NCBI GenBank assembly: GCA_964419935.1
Contig: CAYQQJ010000015.1
Span: forward strand, 1-64,000
DNA length: 64,000 nucleotides
Direction: 5' to 3'
Source: CAYQQJ01 sp964419935
GTDB taxonomy: Bacteria; Pseudomonadota; Gammaproteobacteria; Pseudomonadales; Cellvibrionaceae
Made by a program: the position numbers and the translations under genes. This document shows, piece after piece, positions 8,789 through 17,792 of the stretch. Position 1 is the first letter of the stretch, and each line of letters begins with the position of its first letter. The notes beneath the pieces were generated by a model. That model ran no database searches. It was not told the origin of the DNA and worked only from the letters and a program-made list of their open reading frames with translations.

Positions 8789-9727
8789 TCAAGATGGCAG
8801 AAAATCGAAGGTATAGTTGAGCGTGGTTCTGCCGACATCCTCGGCACCAAAGTTGATCAAGCGGATGCGGACCATCACCTTGCTCTCCAGGTCTTCATTG
8901 TTGAGGTCGCTGGATACGATTTCCACGGATGATACGGCGCCGCTTGGCTCGATGACCATTTTCACAACCACCCGCCCCTCAAGAGTGGGGTCACTGCGCA
9001 ACGCGCGATTGTAGATGGCAAAGATCGCGCTTTTATTGCGGTCCATCACTTTGCGGATGGATTCATCGCTGCGGCCGGAGCTATCGGCAGCTTCCGACGG
9101 TCCTTCCCCGCCGGCCCCAGTACCCTGGGCAAGCTTGCTTTCCACCTGGGTCGTTTCCCGGCCGGACAACGCCACACCGCCGGTATTCCGGCTCAAGGTT
9201 GAGGTATCTATGCCACCGGAGGTTGTGGTCGATCGACTGGCAATCAATGCGCGGTCAAGCTCTGCCGCCTCGCCTTTGGCGCGAGTAATGTCCGTATCGC
9301 GAACATCACTTACATCGATGCTGTCGCGCATGTCGGCCAGGTCGTCGGCAAACTGCAACACCCCGCTCTGCTGGGCTTTTTCCCGCGCTTGCTGTACCAC
9401 TTCGACGGGCTCTGGTTCAGGTTCCGGCTCCTCGACTACGGGATCTTCTTCCTGTGCGGGCTCCTCTGGTTCGGGTTCGGGCTCTGGTTCTGGCTCCGGC
9501 GGTGGTGGAGGCAGCTCCTTTTCTTCCAGCACAACCCGGGCGAGCTGCGGTGGCAGCTCTTCCAGTTCCTCGCGCAGGGGCTCCGGCGTGTTTATGAAGG
9601 GCACTATCACGCATAACAGCAAAAGAGGCACCAGACACCAGAGCAGTATCCGTCGAAACAGACGGTCATCGTCCTTGTCCGAATGCCACGGCAACAGCAG
9701 GTTGGGCGGTGCGATCCTTGGATTCAC
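8789..9727 (-). CDS. TonB/AgmX-like periplasmic energy transducer
   Basis: This 312-residue protein has one N-terminal membrane helix (ILLWCLVPLLLLCVIVPFI) and a rigid Pro-Glu repeat linker (PEPEPEPEPE). A low-complexity middle and a C-terminal domain of the AgmX/PglI type follow; the C-terminal domain resembles TonB C-terminal folds (GRVVVKMVIEPSGAVSSVEI). The topology suits a protein spanning the periplasm and driven by the adjacent ExbB/ExbD proteins. GTG 9727 is chosen because GGAGGG lies just upstream and the gene then starts one base after the stop of the ExbD gene; the longer ATG form would overlap it by 53 bases. It is the last gene of the nine-gene operon. Confidence 0.8.
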   Translation of the reverse strand: MNPRIAPPNLLLPWHSDKDDDRLFRRILLWCLVPLLLLCVIVPFINTPEPLREELEELPPQLARVVLEEKELPPPPPEPEPEPEPEPEEPAQEEDPVVEEPEPEPEPVEVVQQAREKAQQSGVLQFADDLADMRDSIDVSDVRDTDITRAKGEAAELDRALIASRSTTTSGGIDTSTLSRNTGGVALSGRETTQVESKLAQGTGAGGEGPSEAADSSGRSDESIRKVMDRNKSAIFAIYNRALRSDPTLEGRVVVKMVIEPSGAVSSVEIVSSDLNNEDLESKVMVRIRLINFGAEDVGRTTLNYTFDFLPS

Positions 9728-9728
9728 T

Positions 9729-10286
9729 TCAACCCTCCACTGCCGGCAGGCTGCTGCCACTATCCGGTGCCGTCTCGGCACCTTTGGCTTCGGCAGGAAT
9801 CTGATTCACTGCAAGGGAAATATTGCGATAGTCGGTTTGCGCACAAGTCGTCATGATTTTTTTCAGCAGGGTATAGGGAATATCCTTGTGCCCCATGATC
9901 GTGATATCACGCCCCTGTTGACGAGCCGCGTCATTGGCGAAAGGCCGGCGCGAAGCGCGGTAATTCAACTCGGTGCGCAAGGGCGCAATTTCCACTTCAT
10001 CATTTGCCATGACGTCTGCGGTGCTGGCTATCTTGCGCCCATCCACCAGAATGCTGTCGCTGTTAACCATCACCACCAGCGCATTGTCCGGCTTCTTTTC
10101 AGCGATAGATTGCGGCAGCTCAATGCTGTCGTCGGTTTGCAGCACTTCCACCTCGGACGAATTCACGAGCAGGAAAAACACCAAAATCGTAAAAATATCC
10201 ATCAGTGATATCAGGCTGAGTTTGCCCTGGGCCTTGGAGCGCCGATGAGATCTCTCCATGCGGTGGGCGCGCAGCGATTGCTTCAT
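9729..10286 (-). CDS. ExbD/TolR family protein, with conserved Asp
   Basis: The 185-residue protein has the single N-terminal membrane helix of ExbD/TolR proteins and a periplasmic domain. The helix reads SLISLMDIFTILVFFLL and keeps the aspartate (Asp30) that carries protons in this family. It overlaps the preceding ExbD paralogue by one base (TAATG), a sign of translational coupling. It should form a proton channel stator with the ExbB-like protein and energise the AgmX-like transducer encoded next. Confidence 0.88.
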   Translation of the reverse strand: MKQSLRAHRMERSHRRSKAQGKLSLISLMDIFTILVFFLLVNSSEVEVLQTDDSIELPQSIAEKKPDNALVVMVNSDSILVDGRKIASTADVMANDEVEIAPLRTELNYRASRRPFANDAARQQGRDITIMGHKDIPYTLLKKIMTTCAQTDYRNISLAVNQIPAEAKGAETAPDSGSSLPAVEG

Positions 10287-10816
10287 TATTGGCCCCCCTC
10301 TTCAGACATGGATTCAGCCGTTGACGGTGCATCACCAAGAGCGATGTCCGGAAACAGCTCCGCGTCTACCACTGATGCAGCCACCACAGCCTTGAATGAA
10401 CGCACCGTGTCCATGACCGTCACAATGGTCTGATAGTCCGTATCGGGCTGTGAAAGAATCAATATGTCCCGCTTCTCGATGCCTTTTTCCTGAAGTCGCC
10501 GTTTGACTTCCTGCAACACGTTGGACAGCAACTGAAAATCGTAGTCGCCGCTCTCCTGTGGGATCACCTTGAGTTCAATGCCAGCGGGATAATTCACGCG
10601 CAACTGGCTGTCCTCAATCACCAGTTCCAATATCTGGTTTTCAGGATTCTCCTCCGGTGCGGCACTGTTGCCGAGTTCGGGAAGTTTGAGGTCGAGGACA
10701 CTGACGTGTGAAAAAACCATGCTCATCAACAACACCGGAACCAGAATAATCATCAGGTTCATAAACGACGTGATGTCGAGATCAGTCTCCTGAAGTCTTT
10801 TTCGTCTAGAACGCAT
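10286..10816 (-). CDS. ExbD/TolR family protein lacking the proton-carrying Asp
   Basis: This 176-residue ExbD/TolR homologue has the usual short cytoplasmic tail, one membrane helix (LDITSFMNLMIILVPVLLMS) and a periplasmic domain. At the position where the family has aspartate, this protein has asparagine (Asn20), so it probably cannot carry protons itself. The ATG at 10816 gives the family-typical RRKRLQETDLDIT start and leaves a 22-base gap after the ExbB gene; an in-frame upstream extension would overlap that gene. It likely pairs with the Asp-bearing paralogue that follows. Confidence 0.85.
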   Translation of the reverse strand: MRSRRKRLQETDLDITSFMNLMIILVPVLLMSMVFSHVSVLDLKLPELGNSAAPEENPENQILELVIEDSQLRVNYPAGIELKVIPQESGDYDFQLLSNVLQEVKRRLQEKGIEKRDILILSQPDTDYQTIVTVMDTVRSFKAVVAASVVDAELFPDIALGDAPSTAESMSEEGGQ

Positions 10817-10838
10817 AATAAGTAGCCGGTCCGCCGTT

Positions 10839-11510
10839 TTACCGGCCTGAATCTGCAGGGTTTGAACGCGTATTGAAAGCACCGGTGGTAGCGAGAATAT
10901 TCAGGCATTTGACGCCGGCCATTTCGAGACTGTCGATGATTTCCATGGTTTTGGTTTGCAGCATGGCATGCACCAGCAACAGGGGAATGGCGGAGATCAA
11001 TCCGAATGCCGTGGTATTCATGGCAACCGAAATACTCTGGGAAAGCAGGCTGGCTTTTTCTGCCGGATCGGCATTGGCCACGGCGGTAAACGCCGCGATC
11101 AAACCCATGATGGTACCCAGCAACCCCAACAGCGTGGCGATGTTGGCCAGGGTAGCCAGATATGATGTGCGCTTTTCCAGGCGCGGCACGGCTTCCATCA
11201 CACCTTCCTCCATGGCGTATTCCACGTCGTCACGGCGAGGCGTCTGTTGCAGGCGCACAATACCCGCCGCAACAATTCGCCCCACAGGTGCCTTGCGCGT
11301 TCGTGCAAATTCAATCACACCGGCGAAATCCTGTTTGCGCAACAGCGGCATAATCCGGTCGAACGCGGTGCGATTGGACAGCTTGGCGTGAGACAGAAAC
11401 AACCAGCGCTCAATGGCGACTGCGATGCCGATCACCAGCACAATCGCAATCGGATACATAAAAGGGCCACCGTCTTGAAAAAAATCGATAACACTGTTGA
11501 AAAAATCCAT
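10839..11510 (-). CDS. MotA/TolQ/ExbB proton channel family protein
   Basis: The 223-residue protein has three membrane helices and the two family signatures: NIATLLGLLGTIMGLIAAF in helix 2 and MNTTAFGLISAIPLLLVHAM in helix 3. These line the proton path in ExbB/TolQ. It is a stator subunit that uses the proton motive force to drive a periplasm-spanning partner. It is followed by two ExbD/TolR genes and an AgmX-like transducer, so one channel gene serves two ExbD-type partners, the same count as AglR with AglQ and AglS in Myxococcus. Confidence 0.9.
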   Translation of the reverse strand: MDFFNSVIDFFQDGGPFMYPIAIVLVIGIAVAIERWLFLSHAKLSNRTAFDRIMPLLRKQDFAGVIEFARTRKAPVGRIVAAGIVRLQQTPRRDDVEYAMEEGVMEAVPRLEKRTSYLATLANIATLLGLLGTIMGLIAAFTAVANADPAEKASLLSQSISVAMNTTAFGLISAIPLLLVHAMLQTKTMEIIDSLEMAGVKCLNILATTGAFNTRSNPADSGR

Positions 11511-11742
11511 AAGGGCATTAGCCTCCGCAACTTAACTTCTTATTGTCCCGGCGTTACCAAAGTGGTATTCGCCGAACTGAATATCCAGTGAGCCATTCGG
11601 TGGACGTCATCCACCTGCGACATTATTCTTGAGCAAGGTTCGGCGTCAATATCGCCTGCCCCTCCAATCTCGATTACTGTTGTTTCGCAATCCTAACCTG
11701 CCGAGCATGGTTTGTCGCAACTTTTATTTATCCCGCTTTGCT

Positions 11743-12090
11743 TTAGTCCGCAGAATTCAGATCCTGCAAAAACTCCAGTTGACGACGGTGCTCGCTTCTC
11801 TCGACATGGTCAAAAAGCACATCCGTCTGCCCCGTCACCGGCCGGTAAGGAATTGCCATGGCACTATCCGCCGATTTCCACGGCACGATATAAAGCACTT
11901 TGGGCTGATCCTGATTGCCGGTTATCGTGGTTCCCAGTTCCCGAACGCGATTATCATCATCTGCGGTTTGCGCGCCAACGCACATCGCCGTGACCATCAG
12001 CGCTGTGCTCATGGCCAGCGCCACCCGCATTGGCAAAACCGCTTTCCTGATCATCAAACCACCAGAACTGACCCTTGTCGATGTACTCAT
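11743..12090 (-). CDS. Small exported protein of unknown function
   Basis: The 115-residue product starts with a polar segment and a hydrophobic stretch (VALAMSTALMVTAMCVGAQ) that looks like a signal peptide with cleavage after VGA. The mature part is short (about 70 residues) and acidic; I do not recognise it. ATG 12090 is preferred to 12132, which would overlap the upstream gene's stop. It lies between the TPR lipoprotein gene and the ExbB gene on the same strand, so it is probably a component of the same envelope machine. The 232 bases between it and the ExbB gene show nothing else. Confidence 0.6.
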   Translation of the reverse strand: MSTSTRVSSGGLMIRKAVLPMRVALAMSTALMVTAMCVGAQTADDDNRVRELGTTITGNQDQPKVLYIVPWKSADSAMAIPYRPVTGQTDVLFDHVERSEHRRQLEFLQDLNSAD

Positions 12091-12131
12091 TGGCGCCCCG
12101 CAATATTCATAAACATGAATCCGTAATCCCA

Positions 12132-13061
12132 TTATGGCAGCGCTGCCTGTTGGTCCGTCATGCGCCTTTGAAGGTCAACTATCCACCCCTCGATGCGACG
12201 CTCGGGCTCCGCGGCAACCTTCTGGCTCATCTGGTAATGCTGCAAGGCTTCCGCAAAGCGGCCCATATACAGGTCGTATAAAATGCCGAGGTTTCGATGC
12301 ACCACGGCATTGTGCGGCCACACTTCGAGCGCCTGCAGGTAGGATTGTTCCGCCTGTTGAAATTCACCCTGCTCCCGATACAACACTCCGAGCTGATTGT
12401 ACGCACTACTGTTGAGCGGGTTGACAGCAATCGCTCGCTTGAATGCATCGATGGCCAACTGTGATTTGTTCTGTTGGCGGTATACCAAACCCAGGTTGAC
12501 ATAAGGACCGGACAATGACGGATAAAGCTGCGTCATTTGTTCCAGCAGTGACTGTGCGTTCTGCCACTGCTGTGCAGCCATAGCCTGCTGCGCCTGTTCA
12601 AAATCTGCAGCGGCGCCGGCTGGTAATGGTTTTGCTTGAGCCAGATAAGGATCCGGCATCAGCGCAATTTTTTCTTCGTCTGCCGCCGCTGTATTTTCGA
12701 TGCCTGTTTCCGTCGTGGACGGACCAGGCACGACGGAACAGGCGGCTAACCACCCCGCAAACAGCACGCAACAAAGTGAGCGGCCGAGAGCGCTAACAGG
12801 CTGTTGAAAAAGTCTTTCAAGACCGCTCAAAGAGTTTGTCCTCGGGATAACTCTTTCGAAACCCTCGCGGAAGGGACGCCGCGGGGGAGCTACAGGGATG
12901 TATTTATGCGTTTTCGAAAGAGTTATCCCGAGGACAAACGGGCAGCACAGGAAAATCTTAGCTGGAATCGATTCTTTCAACAGCCTGCTAAGTACTGAAA
13001 CTGTTGCTGGCCTGATTTTTATACTGCTTGCCACTGGTATTAGCCTGTTAATAAATACCAT
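12132..13061 (-). CDS. TPR lipoprotein with an in-frame MITE insertion near its N-terminus
   Basis: The reading frame from ATG 13061, which has AGGAGG six bases upstream, encodes 309 residues. The mature part begins after a lipobox (AGWLAAC) and carries three or four TPR repeats (QSLLEQMTQLYPSLSGPYVN, LAIDAFKRAIAVNPLNSSAY, QAEQSYLQALEVWPHNAVVH). A 191-bp palindromic element plus a 4-bp duplication (195 bp, 65 codons) interrupts the signal region yet leaves the frame open. Without it the leader would be about 42 residues. With it the signal peptide is internal, so export may depend on a TTG start inside the element (about position 12843, GAGG eight bases upstream). It overlaps the end of the preceding TPR gene by 14 bases. 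Confidence 0.75.
   Translation of the reverse strand: MVFINRLIPVASSIKIRPATVSVLSRLLKESIPAKIFLCCPFVLGITLSKTHKYIPVAPPRRPFREGFERVIPRTNSLSGLERLFQQPVSALGRSLCCVLFAGWLAACSVVPGPSTTETGIENTAAADEEKIALMPDPYLAQAKPLPAGAAADFEQAQQAMAAQQWQNAQSLLEQMTQLYPSLSGPYVNLGLVYRQQNKSQLAIDAFKRAIAVNPLNSSAYNQLGVLYREQGEFQQAEQSYLQALEVWPHNAVVHRNLGILYDLYMGRFAEALQHYQMSQKVAAEPERRIEGWIVDLQRRMTDQQAALP
12797..12987. mobile_element. MITE-like palindromic element (191 bp, TSD CTAA)
   Basis: The element is bounded by CAGGCTGTTGAAA and its inverted copy TTTCAACAGCCTG, and is flanked by direct CTAA repeats at 12793-12796 and 12988-12991. Inside, a perfect 28-bp inverted repeat (GTTTGTCCTCGGGATAACTC, then TTTCGAAA) surrounds a GC-rich centre. 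It has no transposase gene, so it would need one in trans. The CTAA duplication fits the YTAR target preference known for IS5-group transposases (family assignment inferred). Its length plus duplication is a multiple of three, and it is open in the host gene's frame. Confidence 0.85.
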
Positions 13062-15945
13062 GACTGACCTCCTGGCGCGCTTCCTGTTTACCATAGCGCG
13101 CCGGCAACAATTCTGCCAGCACGGCAAAGCTGCGCTTGACCCAATCGTCGTAAATACCGTCCCAACTGCGTTCCGCGTTTGCCGCGTGGATCGCTATAGC
13201 TTTTTCTTCGAAGGGATAGGCTTGTTCTTCGAGCAGAATTTCATATTGCTCCATGGCCAGCGCATCGAGGTCCGCAGGCCGCTCGGAATTCATCAGGTCC
13301 TCACTAAGCTGCGCGTAAACCATACCGATGCGGTTGTTGGCTTCGGTAGCGAATTCTGCCACGCCGTAGTCCAGCACCTGCTTGTAGCTCTGCAGGGCCT
13401 TTTCCATGGCCGCTTTTTTGCGTTGCAAATTCTGCTTGAGAGGCAAATCCAATTTGATTGCTACAAATGCGTAGTAATCGATATTGGCCAACTCCCGCGC
13501 CGCAAACGCGGCCAGATAATGGGCGCGGTCCGTGCTGCCAGATCCATCTCGCGCCTGCTCGTGAGCATCAATCAATTTTTCCAACCAGTAATTTCGCTTC
13601 AACGGTTCGTTGGTCTGTTCATAAAGTGTAACCAACTGAAAGCGCGCCTCGGTCGCTAAATCGAAGGGCTGTTCGTAAGTGTGAGCGTAATCGCGATAGT
13701 GGATAATTGCCTGGGCCGTATCGCCGGCTTTTTGATAGAGCTCCGCAGCGAGATAAAGTGACTGACGTTGCACCTCCGGGTCGTCTTCCGCTTTTGCCAT
13801 CGCACTCACGGTCTGGGCGGCTTTGGGCCAATTTTCAGTTTCCTGGTAGATCACGGCAAGCTTGGGCAACAGGGTCGCGGTCAGAGTGTGTTGCGGATAA
13901 CGCGCGCGAAAATCCAGAAGTACCTGCTCCGCGCGCTGCCATTGTTCCAGCTCCATCAGATAATTCGCGGCGTCATATTGGCTGCTGATGGCAATATCGC
14001 TGGCGGGTGCTATGTCACGGATCTGCAACAGTTGCTCAACGGCGCCGGCTTTGTCGGCCGCAGCGAGTTGTTGATCAGCCTGACGGTACATGGCCGCAGC
14101 AATGCGTTCGATCACCGCCGGGCGGTCGGGATCATCAGCGGCCAGCAGTGGTAACAGTTCGCGATAGGATTGCTCTGCCGCAGTGAATAATTCCAGATCA
14201 AACAGACTGTGCGCGCGTACCAGCCACGCGGTTTTTTGCAGTGCCGGTTCCGGCGCCGGTTGCCACTGCGTCAAGCGCGTGGCGACTTCGAGCGCCTGCT
14301 TCACAACACCCTGCTGAAACAATTCTTCCGCCGCATCGGCAAGTACTCTGGGCGCGCGACTGTCTGCGGGAAAGGTGTCAGCAAATTGCAGGGCGCTGCG
14401 CACTTTGTGCTCCTGCCATTGCCGCAACACGCGGTCCTGGGTCTCGCTGACTGGCGGCGTTTTTTCTATGATTAGCTGCAAGCTGATTATTGCTGAGTAG
14501 CCAGCCTCTGCGGCGTGCTCCGGGTCAGCATAGTCATAGGCTACCTGCTCATAGGCAGCCAAGGCCTCCACCAGCGCCTCGCCTTCGAAGTAAGCTTCCG
14601 CCATCAGGAAAGTCATGTTTGTCACAGCGTCATCCAGCGGAAAGGTCGACACAAACTGCCGGTAATAATCGGCTGCACGAAGAAAGTATTCCTGAGACTG
14701 ATCAGACGCCGCTTCCTTCAGATCCTGTGCTTCGGCATGGTAATAGCTGGCGAGCTCGTCGAGATACTGGTGCAAGTGCGGCAGCAGGGGCTCCTGGCGC
14801 AACAAACCGCGCAGCGCCCAATATTGGCTGTCGATGCCATAGTTTTGCACGTAGGCTTCTTTGGCGGGCAATATCAAGCTGGGAAAATTCCCTTTTTCGT
14901 AAACTTCGATGGCGCGCACCGCCAGTTCCGGTGCATTGTCACTCTCCGGATAGAGGCGGGTATAACGAAGGTAGCTGTCGGCACTGTCGCGATAGCGTTT
15001 TTTATCCAGATAAAGATCACCCAACTGGCGGTAAAGCAAATATTGATAATGGGGCTCGCCCCGGTTCTGATAAAGTTCCGCAATGGTGTCCGGCCCACTC
15101 AGATATGAAAAAGCAACAGCCATGATGCGCAGAGTGTCTGCGACGAGATTCTGCCGGCTGATCGCCAGCTGTTCGAGCGGAATGCCTTCAACCAGTTGAT
15201 CATCGAGCACGCGAGAAAAGGATTCCAGCGCAGGGCGATAGCGATTCTGCTTGAACAGCGACCAGCCATGCATATAAACCGCGTTGCTATAAAAAGGCGT
15301 TTGCCCAACCGACAGCACCTGATTGTAGAGCTCTTCGGCACGACGGTAATCGCCGGCACTGAAGGCAATTTCCGCACGACGAAAATCCGCTTCCGCCGCA
15401 TAAGGAGAATCCGGATATTGGCGCACCAGTTTTTCCAGCACTGCCGTGGATTCCTGTAAGCGACCATCGAGCGCATAGGCTTTTGATAACTGATACAGCA
15501 GGCGTTCCTTGTCCAGGGAGGCATGGTCGGGTGAGGTATCGCTATCACCCGGCGATGCCTCTTGCTGCTCAACAAGTGTGTCACTGCTGGCAATCAGTTC
15601 CTGATAGAGGGCAATGGCCTCACCGAAAAATTGCTTTTGTTCGGTCGCCGTCAGCTGGCGCTCCTGACTGCGCGCCATTTCCATATCCGCCAGCCGCGCC
15701 AGTATGCGATGCCGTATCACCGGATCCTGTGCGACTTCCAGAGCGGCGCGATAGCTGTCCTCGATCTGTGCCAGTGGCACTTGCGGGACTGGCATATGGT
15801 TTGTCGGTATCGTCACCGGCTCCATATCCGACAGCGTTGGCCCGATCGGCGGCGGCTCAGTTGCGCAGGCGGCCAGCAGCGCGACCGTGGCAATTGCCTG
15901 GGCCAGGGGTCGAATCAGCTGCAACTGCGGCTTGAAGTAACGCAT
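13048..15945 (-). CDS. Large TPR-repeat lipoprotein
   Basis: The 965-residue product has a lipoprotein signal (AQAIATVALLAACA, Cys about 27) and is otherwise almost entirely helical repeats of TPR/Sel1-like type (examples: LLYQLSKAYALDGRLQESTA, YAAEADFRRAEIAFSAGDYR, LYLDKKRYRDSADSYLRYTR). It is probably an outer-membrane-anchored periplasmic scaffold. ATG 15945 overlaps the upstream stop (TGATG) and is preceded by GGAG; an in-frame ATG six codons earlier would overlap the neighbour more. Tight overlaps on both sides tie it to the Exb-type operon. Confidence 0.82.
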   Translation of the reverse strand: MRYFKPQLQLIRPLAQAIATVALLAACATEPPPIGPTLSDMEPVTIPTNHMPVPQVPLAQIEDSYRAALEVAQDPVIRHRILARLADMEMARSQERQLTATEQKQFFGEAIALYQELIASSDTLVEQQEASPGDSDTSPDHASLDKERLLYQLSKAYALDGRLQESTAVLEKLVRQYPDSPYAAEADFRRAEIAFSAGDYRRAEELYNQVLSVGQTPFYSNAVYMHGWSLFKQNRYRPALESFSRVLDDQLVEGIPLEQLAISRQNLVADTLRIMAVAFSYLSGPDTIAELYQNRGEPHYQYLLYRQLGDLYLDKKRYRDSADSYLRYTRLYPESDNAPELAVRAIEVYEKGNFPSLILPAKEAYVQNYGIDSQYWALRGLLRQEPLLPHLHQYLDELASYYHAEAQDLKEAASDQSQEYFLRAADYYRQFVSTFPLDDAVTNMTFLMAEAYFEGEALVEALAAYEQVAYDYADPEHAAEAGYSAIISLQLIIEKTPPVSETQDRVLRQWQEHKVRSALQFADTFPADSRAPRVLADAAEELFQQGVVKQALEVATRLTQWQPAPEPALQKTAWLVRAHSLFDLELFTAAEQSYRELLPLLAADDPDRPAVIERIAAAMYRQADQQLAAADKAGAVEQLLQIRDIAPASDIAISSQYDAANYLMELEQWQRAEQVLLDFRARYPQHTLTATLLPKLAVIYQETENWPKAAQTVSAMAKAEDDPEVQRQSLYLAAELYQKAGDTAQAIIHYRDYAHTYEQPFDLATEARFQLVTLYEQTNEPLKRNYWLEKLIDAHEQARDGSGSTDRAHYLAAFAARELANIDYYAFVAIKLDLPLKQNLQRKKAAMEKALQSYKQVLDYGVAEFATEANNRIGMVYAQLSEDLMNSERPADLDALAMEQYEILLEEQAYPFEEKAIAIHAANAERSWDGIYDDWVKRSFAVLAELLPARYGKQEARQEVSHGIY

Positions 15946-17792
15946 CACTGCGGCTCCACCCAAGCGCTGTCGTAAAGCCTGGCGATCGAGAGACGCGCCT
16001 GAGCCAAATAATAATGCAGGCGCTCCTGTTGTTCCTCCAATACCGCGGTAACCTGCTGGCGGAGCTCACCCTGAATGCGGGCAATGGTAGTGTCCAGCTG
16101 TTGCAGTTGCTGTTCAAGGCGTTCAGTGCCCGATGCAATGCGGTTGCGATAAGGTTGCAGATCTTGCGCGGCATTCACCGCCGCTTCAACGCGCGCCCGG
16201 GTGGATTCGAGAGCGTCCAGTTGCTCATCCAGTTCCGCAAGGTTTTTTTCCACCGCCCATTTGCGCTCGGCGTAGGCCTCACTCACTTGCCACTGAATCA
16301 GCCCCGCATAGCGGCGCAGAGCTTCCTGATAATCACCGGTCGCCTGGCCGGCAGCGGCAAGGGTGTCAATGTTTTCGCGAACGGACTCCACCCGTTGCCA
16401 CAACTGGGTCTGTTGCTCCGGTGCCAACGCGAGAAAGTCTGCCTCCGCAACAATGCGTTCCAGTTCCTGGGCCACAGCCTGGCGCTGGGATCTCATGCTG
16501 GCAATCTGATCAACCAGCTGTTGCTGCTGAAGAAAACTCACGCGTTGTTTACGCGCCAGTTCACGCTCGTCGAGCATCGTCGCGTACAACTCTAGGGTGT
16601 GCGCCCAGCGATGAAACCGGTCGCGAATCGCCACAAGATCGCGCAAGTCCTGAACCTGTTCCTGAAAACGGTTGTGGGCAAAAAGCTCGGTCAGATAAGC
16701 AAGATCCGGCGCAACAAAATCGCCCTCGCTGTGATCGAGGCGATTGAACTGAACCTCCGGCCGTATGTGCAGCGCATCCAGAATAGTGCTGTCGCGCAAG
16801 CGGCTGATGACCGCCTGCACGTGATCAATTTCCTGATCCAGCCGCTGCTCGGACTGTTCAAAATACTGCAGCGCCAGACCTTGATTGCCAATTTGCTCAT
16901 AGGCAAAGGGAACCGCCAGCAGCGCTTCAAGGGTGTTCGCATCGGTCAGCGACTGTTTTGCCAGATGCTGCCAGGGCGCCAGCGCTTCCAGGTAATTGTC
17001 CTGTTCGGCAGCCGCCCAACCGTAACCGAGCATCGCGCGATTGGACAGCGGGCTGGACAAGCGCACGCGCGAGAGCTGCGCCTGGGCCTCGGGGAATTGC
17101 TGGTTCAACAGATAGCCATATCCCGCCGCGGTCATGGCTTTGTCGTAGAGCGCGAGATGCTCCTCGCTGGCAAGGGACATTTCGGCGATATGGTTGTAGT
17201 AGGGGATAGCCGCGGCATAATTGCCCGAGCGGCTTTGGGCGGCACCCAGGTTGTAATACACGTAAGGCAGCCACGGGTTGGTTTGATCGGTTGCTTGCAC
17301 TTGCTGCAGGGCCGTTTCCAGGTCCCCCTGACGAATCGACAGATTGATTCGCAGTGCAGCCAGCTCCTCGGCAATTGCCGCGGGCGGCTCTTCGCTCACG
17401 TTAGTCAGTGCTTGCTCGGCAGCCTGCCAATCCTGTCCCAGATAATAAATCTTGGCCAAATAAAACCAGGCGGAATCCCGCGTTTCAAGCTTGGTTTCGC
17501 TGTTCAGCACCTCGTCGAAAATATCATTCGCCCGGTGCTCCATTCCATAGGCAAGGCTGAAACTGCCTTCCATAACCCGGGGGCGATTGCCGTGCCCCAC
17601 AATACCGCCGCGAGCCTCTGCCACTTTGAGCTCGAGCAGCGCATCCAGAAATTCACCTTGCCAGTAATTGTAGAGGGCGGTTCCATAACGCAAGTCCGCC
17701 ACCACTGTCACTGGCTTTTCCGGCCGCGCCGCAAAAGCTGAACAGGTGGTGGCGAGAAGCATCAGCCCGATTGTAAATCTCACAACTGCCAT
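15945..17792 (-). CDS. Exported TPR and coiled-coil protein
   Basis: The 615-residue protein starts with a signal peptide (IGLMLLATTCSAFA, then ARP). Its first half consists of TPR-like helices (SAWFYLAKIYYLGQDWQAAE, YVYYNLGAAQSRSGNYAAAI) and its last third of long coiled-coil segments (residues about 390-610, rich in Gln, Glu and Arg). It is likely a periplasmic assembly factor. The gene overlaps the upstream gene by 13 bases and the downstream one by one base, so the three are translationally coupled. A GTG three codons after the ATG is an alternative start. Confidence 0.8.
   Translation of the reverse strand: MAVVRFTIGLMLLATTCSAFAARPEKPVTVVADLRYGTALYNYWQGEFLDALLELKVAEARGGIVGHGNRPRVMEGSFSLAYGMEHRANDIFDEVLNSETKLETRDSAWFYLAKIYYLGQDWQAAEQALTNVSEEPPAAIAEELAALRINLSIRQGDLETALQQVQATDQTNPWLPYVYYNLGAAQSRSGNYAAAIPYYNHIAEMSLASEEHLALYDKAMTAAGYGYLLNQQFPEAQAQLSRVRLSSPLSNRAMLGYGWAAAEQDNYLEALAPWQHLAKQSLTDANTLEALLAVPFAYEQIGNQGLALQYFEQSEQRLDQEIDHVQAVISRLRDSTILDALHIRPEVQFNRLDHSEGDFVAPDLAYLTELFAHNRFQEQVQDLRDLVAIRDRFHRWAHTLELYATMLDERELARKQRVSFLQQQQLVDQIASMRSQRQAVAQELERIVAEADFLALAPEQQTQLWQRVESVRENIDTLAAAGQATGDYQEALRRYAGLIQWQVSEAYAERKWAVEKNLAELDEQLDALESTRARVEAAVNAAQDLQPYRNRIASGTERLEQQLQQLDTTIARIQGELRQQVTAVLEEQQERLHYYLAQARLSIARLYDSAWVEPQ

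Noticed and set aside
9015..10208. Plus-strand reading frame (397 codons) opposite the AgmX-like and ExbD genes
   Set aside because: Its Ser/Gly-rich run is the reverse of the Pro-Glu linker; the minus-strand genes have clear family motifs.
12898..13659. Plus-strand reading frame starting inside the MITE
   Set aside because: It is antisense to the large TPR gene; only a stretch of the element and shadow sequence is translated.
16599..17741. Long plus-strand reading frame (380 codons) opposite the 615-residue TPR gene
   Set aside because: Antisense shadow of a gene with signal peptide, TPR repeats and operon overlaps.
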